From JAICMB01 sp963838885 (GTDB taxonomy: Bacteria; Acidobacteriota; Terriglobia; Bryobacterales; Bryobacteraceae), in the NCBI GenBank assembly GCA_963838885.1, contig CAWITB010000044.1, positions 1 through 64,000 on the forward strand: 64,000 bases of DNA, written 5' to 3'. The notes under the pieces were generated by a model. It had not been told where the DNA came from. It did no database searches and saw only the letters and a program-made list of their open reading frames with translations. Below, one piece after another: positions 27,549 to 36,400 of this stretch. The first letter of the stretch is position 1, and the number at the start of each line of letters is the position of its first letter. The position numbers and the translations under genes were made by a program.

Positions 27549-28037
27549 CTAGCTGGCGCTCTGAGTTTTGACGTTGTACTTGGTCGTGACCGCGCCGCCC
27601 AAGGTACCGTCCGCTTTCTGCTCCTTATAGTCGCACTGGCCTTGCGTGAAGTTGAACGAAATCTGGTCCAGCGGAACCACGTCGGAACCGGCCGAGCCGC
27701 CCGTCTGGTAGGACGAGATCAGCAGGTCGGTAAACGACCACTTCAGGTATTCCTGCTGGTCCGTGCCCGCCTTGCGGCAGGTCAGCACGGCCGTTTTGAT
27801 GTGCTGGCCGTTGGCGCAGGCCAGAAACAGTTTGGGCGTGGCCTTGTTCGACCGCATGACGAAATGGAAATCGCCCATTTGGACCTTGCCCGCCCCCATG
27901 CCTTCTCCCGAGGAAGCGGTTCCGGCGTTGGTTTCGCCGAAGGACCACGATTCCAATTGGATTTCGTTTTTGTGTGTTTTATCCTGGGCTTCGCCGTCAA
28001 TCCCATCGATTTTCAGAAAATAATCTACAACAGCCAT
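27549..28037 (-). CDS. hcp: Hcp-family T6SS tube protein, first copy
   Basis: A 162-residue Hcp (DYFLKIDGIDGEAQDKTHK at the start, DYKEQKADGTLGGAVTTKY at the end). It has the strongest ribosome-binding site of the cluster, AAGGAGAT directly ahead of ATG, and ends just before the terminator, so it is likely the main tube protein. It lies 37 bases after tssC. Confidence 0.94.
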   Translation of the reverse strand: MAVVDYFLKIDGIDGEAQDKTHKNEIQLESWSFGETNAGTASSGEGMGAGKVQMGDFHFVMRSNKATPKLFLACANGQHIKTAVLTCRKAGTDQQEYLKWSFTDLLISSYQTGGSAGSDVVPLDQISFNFTQGQCDYKEQKADGTLGGAVTTKYNVKTQSAS

Positions 28038-28074
28038 ATCTCCTTCTCCTTTATGCTCTCCTAAATCCGGGTTA

Positions 28075-29560
28075 TTACTTGCGCACCGAGGCCGGCAGCT
28101 CCGCCACCAGGCGCAGCGACATGTTCAATTCGTCCAACTGGAAGTGCGGCCGCAGAAACGCGACGGCACGGTATACTCCGGGCTTGCCGGGAACTTCGGA
28201 AACGTCGATCCGGGCGTCGCGCAGCGGCCGTTGCGCCTTGATCGAAGGAGCGGCCGAGTCGTCCGGCGTCACGTAGTTGGTGATCCACTGGTTGAGCCAG
28301 CGCTCGCACTGGTCGCGCGACATAAAGCTTCCGATCTTGTCGCGCATCATGGCCTTCAGATAGTGCGCGAACCGCGAGCACGCCATGATGTACGGCAGCT
28401 GCGCCGAGAGCCGCGCGTTGGCGTTGGCCGCGTCCTTGTCGTACACCTTCGGCTTTTGCGCCGACTGCACGCCGAAGAACGCCGCGTAATCGGTATCTTT
28501 GCAGTGCACCAGCGGAATGAATCCCTGGTCCGACAATTCCTTCTCGCGCCGGTCCGGGATGGGCACTTCGGTCGGGCATTTCATCGCGATTTCGCCGGCA
28601 TCGGTCTTGAAGTTGTGCACCGGCAGCCCTTCCACCAGCCCTCCGCCTTCCACGCCGCGGATCGCCGCGCACCAGCCGTACAGGTTGAACGCCGTCGTGA
28701 TGCGCGCGCCGAGCGCGAAGGCCGCGTTCGACCAGCAATACTTGTGGTAATCGGTCCCGTCCACGTTCTCTTCGTAATTGAACGCTTCGATCTGCGTGCC
28801 GTCCTGGCCATAAGGCAGGCGGATCAGCATGCGCGGCAGGCACAGGCCGACGTAGCGCGAATCCTCGCTCTGCCGGAACGACTTCCACTTGGCGTATTCC
28901 GTGGTATCGAAGATCTTGGCGATGTCGCGCGGCATGTTGAGCTGCGAGTAGCTCTCCAGATTGAGGAAGCTCGGGTCGGTTCCTGAAAGGAAGGGAGCGT
29001 GCGCCGCGGCCGCAACCTGCGAAACGCGCTCCAGCAGCTCCATGTCTTCCGGACCCTTACCGAACTCGTAATCGCCCACCAGCCAACCGAACGGCGATCC
29101 GCCGAACTGCCCGAATTCCTGCTCGTAAACCTGCTTCCACAGGGCGCTTTGGTCGAATTCCGGCGCCTTCTTCAGATCGCGCAGCAGCTCCCGCTTGGTG
29201 ACGTTCAGGATCTTGATCTTGCACTGCGTGCCCGTCTCGGTCTGATCCATCAGATACTTCAGACCGCGCCAGGTGCCTTCGATCTTCTGGAAATCGGCGA
29301 TGATGCAGGATCTCGTTCAACTGCGCCGAAAGCAGCCGGTCGATGTCCGCGATGCGCTGATTGATCATCAGCTCCGCGTCCGCCGAGATCATCATCTTGT
29401 CGCTCAACACCTGCGAGACGAACTCTTTGACGAGATCCTTGCCGCGCTCCTTGCTGGTCGTCATGCGCCCCTGCTCGACGATCTGGTCGAGGAGGCCCGT
29501 CTGCTCGACGGTTTGCGTCGTGGCGGCCGCCGCCGCCCCTGCCTGTTGTTGCTCAGCCAT
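28075..29560 (-). CDS. tssC: T6SS sheath large subunit TssC, with one-base frameshift
   Basis: TssC/VipB of about 494 residues once repaired. The first 87 codons (from 29560: GLLDQIVEQGRMTTSKERGK, INQRIADIDRLLSAQLNEI) are in one frame; the rest, from ADFQKIEGTWRGLKYLMDQT onward, is in the next. The break is at about 29299-29305, where CATCATCGCC reads correctly as CAT CAT GCC if one C is dropped. The conserved C-terminal part includes EFGQFGGSPFGWLVGDYEFG and RAVAFLRPHFQLDEL. It overlaps tssB by eight bases. With a real frameshift no functional sheath could form, so a sequence error or recoding must be considered. Confidence 0.92.
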
Positions 29561-30098
29561 TGTTGTCTTCCTCCGGCTTCAACTTCGCCTCTGGCTTGGG
29601 CACGCCGAGCTCCCCTCGTAGCGCGCTCATTTTATTCTCGTCGGCGACTGCGTCGAGCAGCGCCTTCTCGAGCGCGTCGTTGCCCTGCAGAGAACCCCGC
29701 AGGTCGGAAAGCTTTGTCCTCAGTTCGAGCAGTTTGTTCAGCGCCGGCACCTGACGCGCGACGGCGTCCGGTTCGAAATCGTCCATGCTCTTGAAATGCA
29801 GGTCGACGTTGATCTTGGAGTTCGGGTCGTTGGTCAGTTTGTCCGCAACCGAAAATTGCACGTGCGGCTTCATGCCCGCCAGAACGGCGTCGAAGTTGTC
29901 GGGGTTTACCTCCGTGAACTTGCGGTCCCGCAACTGCGGGAGCGGTTCGGTAGGCTTACCGGTAAAATCGCCGAGAACGCCCATCACAAAGGGGAGTTCT
30001 TTCATTTCGATGGCATCCCCGATTTCAACATCGTAGGTGACGTGAACTCTCGGGGGACGTACGCGATCGAGTTTATGCTGTGTACTAGCTCTCGCCAT
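29553..30098 (-). CDS. tssB: T6SS sheath small subunit TssB
   Basis: A 181-residue TssB/VipA: ARASTQHKLDRVRPPRVHVT, then ELPFVMGVLGDFTGKP and RKFTEVNPDNFDAVLAGMKP. TssB and TssC form the contractile sheath. GAGG lies about eight bases before the ATG at 30098; a frame extending to 30251 adds unconserved residues. It is the first gene of the operon. Confidence 0.94.
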   Translation of the reverse strand: MARASTQHKLDRVRPPRVHVTYDVEIGDAIEMKELPFVMGVLGDFTGKPTEPLPQLRDRKFTEVNPDNFDAVLAGMKPHVQFSVADKLTNDPNSKINVDLHFKSMDDFEPDAVARQVPALNKLLELRTKLSDLRGSLQGNDALEKALLDAVADENKMSALRGELGVPKPEAKLKPEEDNNG

Positions 30099-30401
30099 TT
30101 CTATAGCCTCGCTTTTATACTGTGTCGGAGCACTGCTGAATGTATCACAATCCGCCGAAACAAACGGAGGGCTTCCGCTTGCCGCTTCGGATCCAGACCT
30201 AGACAGGCAGTGGTTGAGTATAGCCAGCCCGTGGACTGGTGTCAACCCCAACAGTAAGTGCGCTTACTGTTCTATTCGCGTCCGTCCCTCTTTTCATCTC
30301 GTTCCCTCGCACGTCTATATACGCGCCATTCCGGGAAAAAAGGGGTCACAACGGGCGTGCAGGTTACTGGCGCTCGACTGCGGTGGGTGAGTACAGCCAT
30401 C
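30099..30401. other. Upstream region of the T6SS operon
   Basis: A 300-base non-coding gap that must contain the T6SS promoter. On the minus strand TATAAAA (complement of 30112-30118) sits about 15-20 bases before tssB and could be a -10, but no good -35 is at the right distance. A perfect inverted repeat is described separately at 30251-30270. Confidence 0.4.
30251..30270. promoter_or_regulatory. Perfect inverted repeat upstream of tssB (candidate operator)
   Basis: ACAGTAAG and CTTACTGT flank a TGCG centre, giving an 8-bp perfect dyad 152 bases upstream of the tssB start. The size and symmetry fit a dimeric helix-turn-helix regulator, for example a TetR-type protein. Which regulator binds is unknown. 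Confidence 0.4.
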
Positions 30402-31050
30402 GTCAGGCTCGGCGCGAATATCGGAGATGCTATCGGTTCGGTGCATGAATTTGCAGGCGCCGAAGACGAAGGATTTTCCCTCCTTTATCCTGACACTCCA
30501 CCTTCGCGGACGACACCGTTCCACCGTCGCTATCGCAGAGTGGATCCTCACGGGTCAGAATCTGGTCGACTTGCTGCACACGTACACCGGCGCCCACTCC
30601 GGGCGTGGATCCGGCTTTCATTTTAATCAGTGGGCCAGCGCCTTGGCGCCGCTATGCGGGTCAGCCCAGTCGGATTCGCGTTCCAAATCATGCAGAAAGT
30701 GCTGGCGTGGTCCAAGCGGAGCGCCTCGCACGACCGCCCTACGTATGGCTTCGACGAGACGTGTCAGGGGACAGTTCCGCGGGCCCTGGCCGCTTTCTTT
30801 GAGTCGACCAGCTACGAGGATGCAATTCGCAATGCCATCTCGCTGGGCGCGATGCCGATCACGCTGGCGTGTATCGCCGGCGGGATTGCCTAGGCCATTA
30901 TGGCGGTTCACAGGGCGGGATTGCCGCCAGGCTTATGAGGCTTATTATGGTGGAACGCCCGCGGAGCTGGCAGTGCCGGTCAGAGCGATGCTGGACACGC
31001 GCTTGTCCGCGGTAGTTGACCGTTTCCGGGAACGCTTCGACCCTGTATGA
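30402..31050 (+). pseudogene. Decayed ADP-ribosylglycohydrolase gene
   Basis: Pieces of an ADP-ribosylglycohydrolase in correct order but scattered over two frames: RLGANIGDAIGSVHEFAG (near 30402), AIAEWILTGQNLVDLLHTYT, then AMRVSPVGFAF, then YGFDETCQGTVPRALAAFF and EDAIRNAISLG, a stop at 30891, then EAYYGGTPAELAVPVRAMLD and VVDRFRERFDPV. The metal-binding GGDxDT stretch reads GAMPIT, explained by two compensating one-base changes. A segment of about 60 residues between the Trp-Ser-Lys-Arg region and YGFDE is missing. At least three frame changes, an internal deletion and a stop mark it as dead. It lies head-to-head with the T6SS operon. Confidence 0.7.
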
Positions 31051-31081
31051 AAAAGCAGTCTGATGCGTAAGCGCATCGAGT

Positions 31082-31399
31082 TCAGATTCTTGAAGGCTCG
31101 CCGAATGATCGTGTTTGCTCGGCCCGCGCCGATGGGTCCGCGCAAGCCGGCACTCCAGCTTCATCGGGGAAGCGATCCACCCTGATCGGAAGCCGCGAAA
31201 GGTCGCCAAGAAAGCTGCTGGCGTCGGACTCGGATATCCGTTTTCGCCGCTCGTTCACAATGAGGATATTGCGAATCTTAAACCACCAAAGGCTCGGAAC
31301 GATTGTTTCGTCCCTTTTAATACTGCTCAAAACCGTATCGGCGTTGGGATGTTGCTCATCTCGAAATACCCAGCGCGCCGCGGTCGATGCATCGAGCAC
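31082..31399 (-). pseudogene. VapC-like PIN-domain toxin, C-terminally broken
   Basis: The N-terminal 55 or so residues match VapC PIN ribonucleases: start VLDASTAARWVFRDEQHPNA with the first active-site Asp, then IVPSLWWFKIRNILIVNERR and DLSRLPIRVD. After that the frame departs from the family; weak PIN-like traces (LARTHRRG, then SKHDHSASLQE) continue in another frame. The usual second half with the last acidic residues is therefore lost. The start would be GTG at 31399. No antitoxin gene is recognisable upstream. Confidence 0.6.
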
Positions 31400-31618
31400 G
31401 AACGACCGTAAGGTTTAAGGCCCTCTTCACGGGCGATCGCAATTCATCCATTGTGATCTTCGCCGTTCGCATTCAATTTCCTTGATGTTTGCGATCGCTT
31501 TGTCGATCTCTTCTTGCCTTCGATCCATCTCGGGCACAATTCTCGTGATGCTTCGCCATGCGCGAACGGCTCCCGAACCAGCGGCAGCGCGACGCTGGCG
31601 AGTTCGACGAAGAAGCGG

Positions 31619-32170
31619 TCATCGTCGGCTTGATCGTTTCCACAACTCTTGGGAGGGGACGCGCAGGGCGCGGTTGAACTTGCTCGAGGAATTCTCCCAC
31701 GCGGCGATCATGGTCAGCTCCACGATTTCATCTTCATCGAAAAATTCCCGGACGCGCGCGAAGATGTCATCCGTGACATCGGCGTCCGTGATGGTCATGG
31801 CATCGGCGTAGGCGAGCGCGGCGCGTTCCTTCGGATCGAACAGCGGACTCGTCGCGTAATGTTCAAGCGCCAGGATCTTTTCTTCCGCGATGCCCAGCTC
31901 GCCGCCGACCGCGGCGTTGATGTCCTGTCAGAACACACAGCCATTCAGCGCGGCGATTCGGCGATTGACGAGAGCCTGCAAGCGGGGGTCGATGAGCCCG
32001 GACTCCTCGATCCCGCTCCACATGCCCCGCACGGCGCGGAAGATAGGCAAGCGGCGGGCATAAAGGAGGTGATTCCGCAGCGGGGCGCCCCACTTCCTGG
32101 TCTGCGCTTCAAGAACGCGCTTTACATAGGGGTCAGCGGTATTGGGGTCGATCTCTTTTACTCGCGGCAT
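31619..32170 (-). CDS. Carboxymuconolactone decarboxylase/AhpD-like protein with in-frame UGA (probable selenoprotein)
   Basis: Read through one TGA, this is a complete 183-residue CMD/AhpD-like protein. It starts MPRVKEIDPNTADPYVK at 32170 (AAAGGA just upstream), runs to RRIAALNGCVF, meets TGA as codon 81 (31930-31928), and continues QDINAAVGGELGIAEEK to a normal end with WENSSSKFNRALRVPSQELW. In relatives the TGA position is the second cysteine of the catalytic CxxC (Cys78-x-x-81). A SECIS-like hairpin follows directly. The family reduces peroxides or works as a thiol redox protein, and AhpD-like selenoproteins are known. Without Sec insertion only an 80-residue stub would be made. Alternatives are a TGC-to-TGA mutation or sequence error. 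Confidence 0.75.
31895..31927 (-). promoter_or_regulatory. SECIS-like hairpin directly after the in-frame UGA
   Basis: On the minus strand, starting with the first base after UGA: CAG (1-3) can pair with CUG (31-33), and CGCCGC (12-17) pairs with GCGGCG (23-28), leaving the loop GGUCG at 18-22. Bacterial SECIS elements have the apical loop about 16-37 bases after UGA with G residues at its start; the E. coli fdhF element also has GGUC at nearly the same distance. The match is by eye. Confidence 0.65.
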
Positions 32171-32203
32171 GTTTCCTTTATTCTCATCCGGCGTCCACCA
32201 GGC

Positions 32204-33466
32204 GTGAGAGCCGCGCAGGCAGAAGCGAGAACCAAACTTCCCAGGAGGAGCCTGTTTGGGTTGAACGCGTGCAATTTCTTGCAGGCCGAAATGGTCGGCG
32301 TGATCCTGCCCATTCTCAACGTATTCCTGAGAGAAGCCCACTGGCGCTACGACGCGATCGGCATGGCGACCGCGGCCGGCGGCTTGGGAACGCTGCTGTT
32401 TCAATCTCCCGCCGGTTGGCTGACGGATCGCATTTCCCGCCGCCGCATGCTGTTCGCGGCCATGGCGGTCCTCACGGGCCTGTGCTTCTTCGCGATTCCC
32501 TTCGCTCCGCGCACTTGGATGTGGATCGATTCGCTTCTCTTCACGGCCGGCGCGGCGCAGAGCTTCTTCGCCCCGCTGCTGGGCGCTCTGGCGCTGGCCC
32601 TTGCCGGCCACAAACTGCTGAACCGCGTGATCGGGAGCAATCAAAGCTGGAACCATGCGGGCAATATCGCGGCCGCCGTCGTGGCCATGGCTTTGGTGTC
32701 GGCGATGGGGTTGAAGTCCGTCTTCTATGCCGTGGGCGGCTGTTCGCTGCTGGCCGCGCTTTCAGTTCTCATAATCCGCGAGGACGATCTCGACGAGCGC
32801 GTCGCAACCGGGCTCACCGCGGACGAGGGCGAACCAGTCGGCATCGCCACCCTGCTTAAGGATCGCGTCGTCCTCGCTCTTCTTCTGTCCATCTTCCTCT
32901 TCCATCTCGCCAACGCTCCCATCCTGCCGACGGTCGCGCTGTACGTGAAGAAGCTTGGCGGCTCCGACGACCTCATGACGGCAACCGTTCTCACGGCGCA
33001 AATCGTCATGGTCCCGGTCGCTCTGTTAGCCGGACGCTTCTGCGATTCCTGGGGACGCAAACCTGTCATGGCCATCGCGTTCTGGGTGCTGCCGCTGCGG
33101 ATCTTCTCCTATTCGCTGGTGCGCGGCCCCGGGGCGATAGTCGGACTGCAGGCGCTCGATGGCATTGGAGCCGGCATCTATGGCGTCGCCGTCGTGGCGC
33201 TCAGCGCCGACCTGACGCGCGGCAAAGGGCGTTTTAATACGCTGATGGGCCTGTTCGCCACCGCGCTCGCGACCGGCGGCGTCGCCGGACCACTCATTTC
33301 CGGAGCATTAGTCCAGCGCCTGGGATTCAGCCCGACCTTTTACGTCTTCGCCGGAATGGCTGTTGTGGGCGCTCTGGTATTCACCCTGCTCGTACCCGAA
33401 ACGGGCAAACGCGGCGGCGCGCCTGTCCAACCGCTTGCGACTGCCCCTCGGCTGGTTCCGGAATAA
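32204..33466 (+). CDS. Major facilitator superfamily transporter
   Basis: A 420-residue inner-membrane permease with about 12 hydrophobic segments. The MFS loop signature is visible as GWLTDRISRRRMLF after the second helix and again as GRFCDSWGRKPVM in the second half. The start is taken as GTG at 32204, after which the first helix region (LFGLNACNFLQAEMVGVILP) follows; the open frame upstream back to 31649 only mirrors the opposite-strand redox gene. It is divergent from that gene with a 33-bp gap. The substrate is unknown; drug efflux is a common role. Confidence 0.87.
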   Translation: MRAAQAEARTKLPRRSLFGLNACNFLQAEMVGVILPILNVFLREAHWRYDAIGMATAAGGLGTLLFQSPAGWLTDRISRRRMLFAAMAVLTGLCFFAIPFAPRTWMWIDSLLFTAGAAQSFFAPLLGALALALAGHKLLNRVIGSNQSWNHAGNIAAAVVAMALVSAMGLKSVFYAVGGCSLLAALSVLIIREDDLDERVATGLTADEGEPVGIATLLKDRVVLALLLSIFLFHLANAPILPTVALYVKKLGGSDDLMTATVLTAQIVMVPVALLAGRFCDSWGRKPVMAIAFWVLPLRIFSYSLVRGPGAIVGLQALDGIGAGIYGVAVVALSADLTRGKGRFNTLMGLFATALATGGVAGPLISGALVQRLGFSPTFYVFAGMAVVGALVFTLLVPETGKRGGAPVQPLATAPRLVPE

Positions 33467-33467
33467 G

Positions 33468-36400
33468 CTACTGGATCGCGATGGTCGCCGTGTTGGAGGT
33501 GAGCCCGGCAATCGACAGCACGACCGCGACGGCATCACCGGACGGCGCCCCCGCCGGAATTTGCGCGTTCACCTGATACAGACCCACATAACCCGGCGCA
33601 AGCCCGGAGAACGTAACGGGCGCATTCATTCCGCCAATGGTCACCGTTGGCGAGGTCAGGGTGCGCGACAGCGGGTTGGCCGGAGACGGAGAGCCCAGCC
33701 CCGGCCGGCTGCTGACGTCGCCAAGGCCCGTGCAATAAATCGATATGAATTCACCCGCGCTGGCCGGACGCGAACCCGGGAAGGCCCCGTCGGGCGCCGC
33801 CAGCGAGCTTGTTCCCGAGATCAGTATCGAACCTTGACCGCTCCCTTGCGAGTTGGTCGTGAAAAGAGCGGGCGCATACTGTCCCAGAGTAACCGTGATT
33901 GTGACGCTGAGATCGCCGTGTTTGATCACAAGCGGCTCCGGCGTGTTTCTCGACACCGAAAGGAAGGGGACCTGAAAATTGATCTGCGTGGGCGAGATGA
34001 AGAACAGGGGAACGCCATTGCCGCCCAGTGTCAGGGTGGTATCGCCGAGGGTCCACGGTAGCGGCGGCGCGGCGTCCGCCAGGCTCGTTTCAGCGGCGAG
34101 ATTCAGACCGTATACCGAGGCAATGCTTCGTTGCGCCAGAACGCCGCCACCCGCGGGATTCGCGTCGCTTACGGCGCTTTGGTTGGTCGCGGCGGGCGCG
34201 GGTCCAATGCTTAAGTCGAGTTGGTTCGACGCTCCGCCGCCCGTGGACGGGAGAAAGACGGTGATGGTCGCTCTGCCGGGAAGCGCCAGATCCGCGGCGG
34301 GGACCTGCGCCCGAAGCTGACCCGGACTCAAAAACGTCGTCGCGAGATTTTCCCCGTTGCAGCGCACGATATCCCCGGCGACAAGATTCGATCCGTTTAC
34401 GAGCAAAGTCAAATCCCCCGAGCCGGCATTGACGAGGTTGGGCGATAAAGACGCGATGTGCGGCTGTAACGATGCCGAGACGAGCGGAACCGGGATATCC
34501 CAGGCGCTGCGTCCGTGCGTGGCGGCGCGCAAAATGCGGGCGCCGCGATGTAAGGCGATGCCTTGTACCACCACCTGTGGCAATCCCGAGCCGAGCGGCA
34601 GCCACGCTCCGCCCGCGTTCGACGTAACCATCACTCCCGCGTCCGTCGCGATGTAAAGAGTATCGGGTAGGTCGGGGTCGACCACGATGTCGTTCACCGG
34701 AAGATCGGGAAGATCCGAGCTGATATCGGAGAAACTGGCGCCGGCATCGGCGCTGCGAAAAACGTGACCCGTACCGAATCCGGAAACCACCACGTAAACC
34801 GTCTGCGGGTCGATTGGATCGACGGCCACGCGCGTGATGCTGCGGATGGGCAGCCCCGCGGCGGCGGCCTGCGTCCAGACCGCGCCGGAACCGGCTAGCG
34901 CGTTCCTGGTCACCTGCAACAAACCCCGGCGGGGCGTCGTAAACGAGGGGTCCGTGGCGGAGTTGGTGGTTCCCGTCGCGGCGTAGACGGTGCTCGAATC
35001 GCTCGGAGCGATGGCCATGGATTTGATCGTGTAAGAGCCGTTGGTCAAGTCGGGCGAAATGGCATTCCAGCGCCCCGCGCCATCGACGCTCTGCCAGACG
35101 CGAACAGTTCCGTAGTAGAGAGTTCGTGGGTTGGCATTATCGAGTACCAGGGGTGGGATGAACTGCTCGCGGTCGGATTCGTCGATTCCATATTGCGCCA
35201 GGAAATTGCTGTTTCCGCCGTCGGGCGATTTTAATATCGCGATGGGATAACCGCCGATGGTGCCGCTGGCGCACGCAGTGTAGAGAATCTGCGATGTGAG
35301 ACGGTCTACCGCCGCGCCCGCTCCATCTCCGCAGGTGAAAGTAGACCAACTCAATGCGCCCGCATAGATCTGGGTCTCGTTATCTTGCGTTCCAATGAGG
35401 CTGAACTGAGCGTCTTGCGGGTCGAGCGACATGCCCGGATAGAACTGCGTCAACGCCAGCGTGTCGTTCAACGCCGTCCAGCTCACGCGCGCGCCGTCCA
35501 CCGCCGTGGCGCTGTACATGCCGCCGTCGTTGCCGATATAAAGCTTCGAACCGTCGGGCGTGAATGTCAGGGCGTGCTCATCGACATGCAGTTCGATGCC
35601 GTTCGGTCCGGTTTGCGGGAGCGCCTGCCACGTGTTCCCGCCATCCAGGGTGCGATAAAGCAGCAGCGCGCCGGCGATTACCACGTCGGCGTTGGTGGGG
35701 TCGACGCCAAGCACATTCGTGTACCAAAGTTGCTTGCCGAATGCCGCGGCTGGAACGGAAGTGAGTTGATTCCACGTGTCCCCGCTATCGAGCGACTTCC
35801 AAATCCCCAGCAGCGCTTGGCCATTGGCGGTAGAGCTGTCCCCGATCATGGCGTAAAGAGTGGAGGGCGTCGAGGGCGCAATTGCGATCTCGACGCGGCC
35901 CACGTTGGAGCCGGGCAGCGAGTTCGCGCCGGATCCGGTCAGTTGCTTCCATGTCGCGCCGCTATCGACAGACTTGTAAACGCCGTTCCCTTTTCCCGTT
36001 CCGAAATTGACTCCCGCGTAAGCGACGGAGCCATCGGCAGGATCGAAGAAAACCTCCGTGGCCGCGCCAGTCGCGCTGGCCGGGGTTGGTAGAACGCGGC
36101 TCCAGGTCGCGCCCGCATCGGTTGAACGCCACAAACCCGCGAAGCTGGCGCACAGCACGGTCTTACCGTCGCTCGGGTGGACCGCGATGGCGGCGATGCG
36201 ATCTCTCAAAAAGGGGCCCACGATGTTGGTCCACGTATTGCCGCCGTCGGCGGATTTGAGGATGCCGGCGCCGTAATAGCTGTCTCCCGATGAATTGTCC
36301 TCGCCGGTTCCTACATAGACCGTATCGGGGTTGGAGGGATCGAGCGCGATCGCGCCAGTGGCCAGGGACGCTTGCTGATCCGTGAGAGGCGTCCACGTCG

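Noticed and set aside
28144..28986. 280-codon frame opposite tssC
   Set aside because: Mirror of a conserved sheath gene with no motif of its own.
31649..32203. N-terminal extension of the MFS frame
   Set aside because: It lies opposite the AhpD-like gene and has no transporter similarity.
31931..32656. Long minus-strand frame leading into the AhpD-like gene
   Set aside because: Only the last 80 codons (from 32170) resemble a protein family; the earlier part mirrors the MFS gene.
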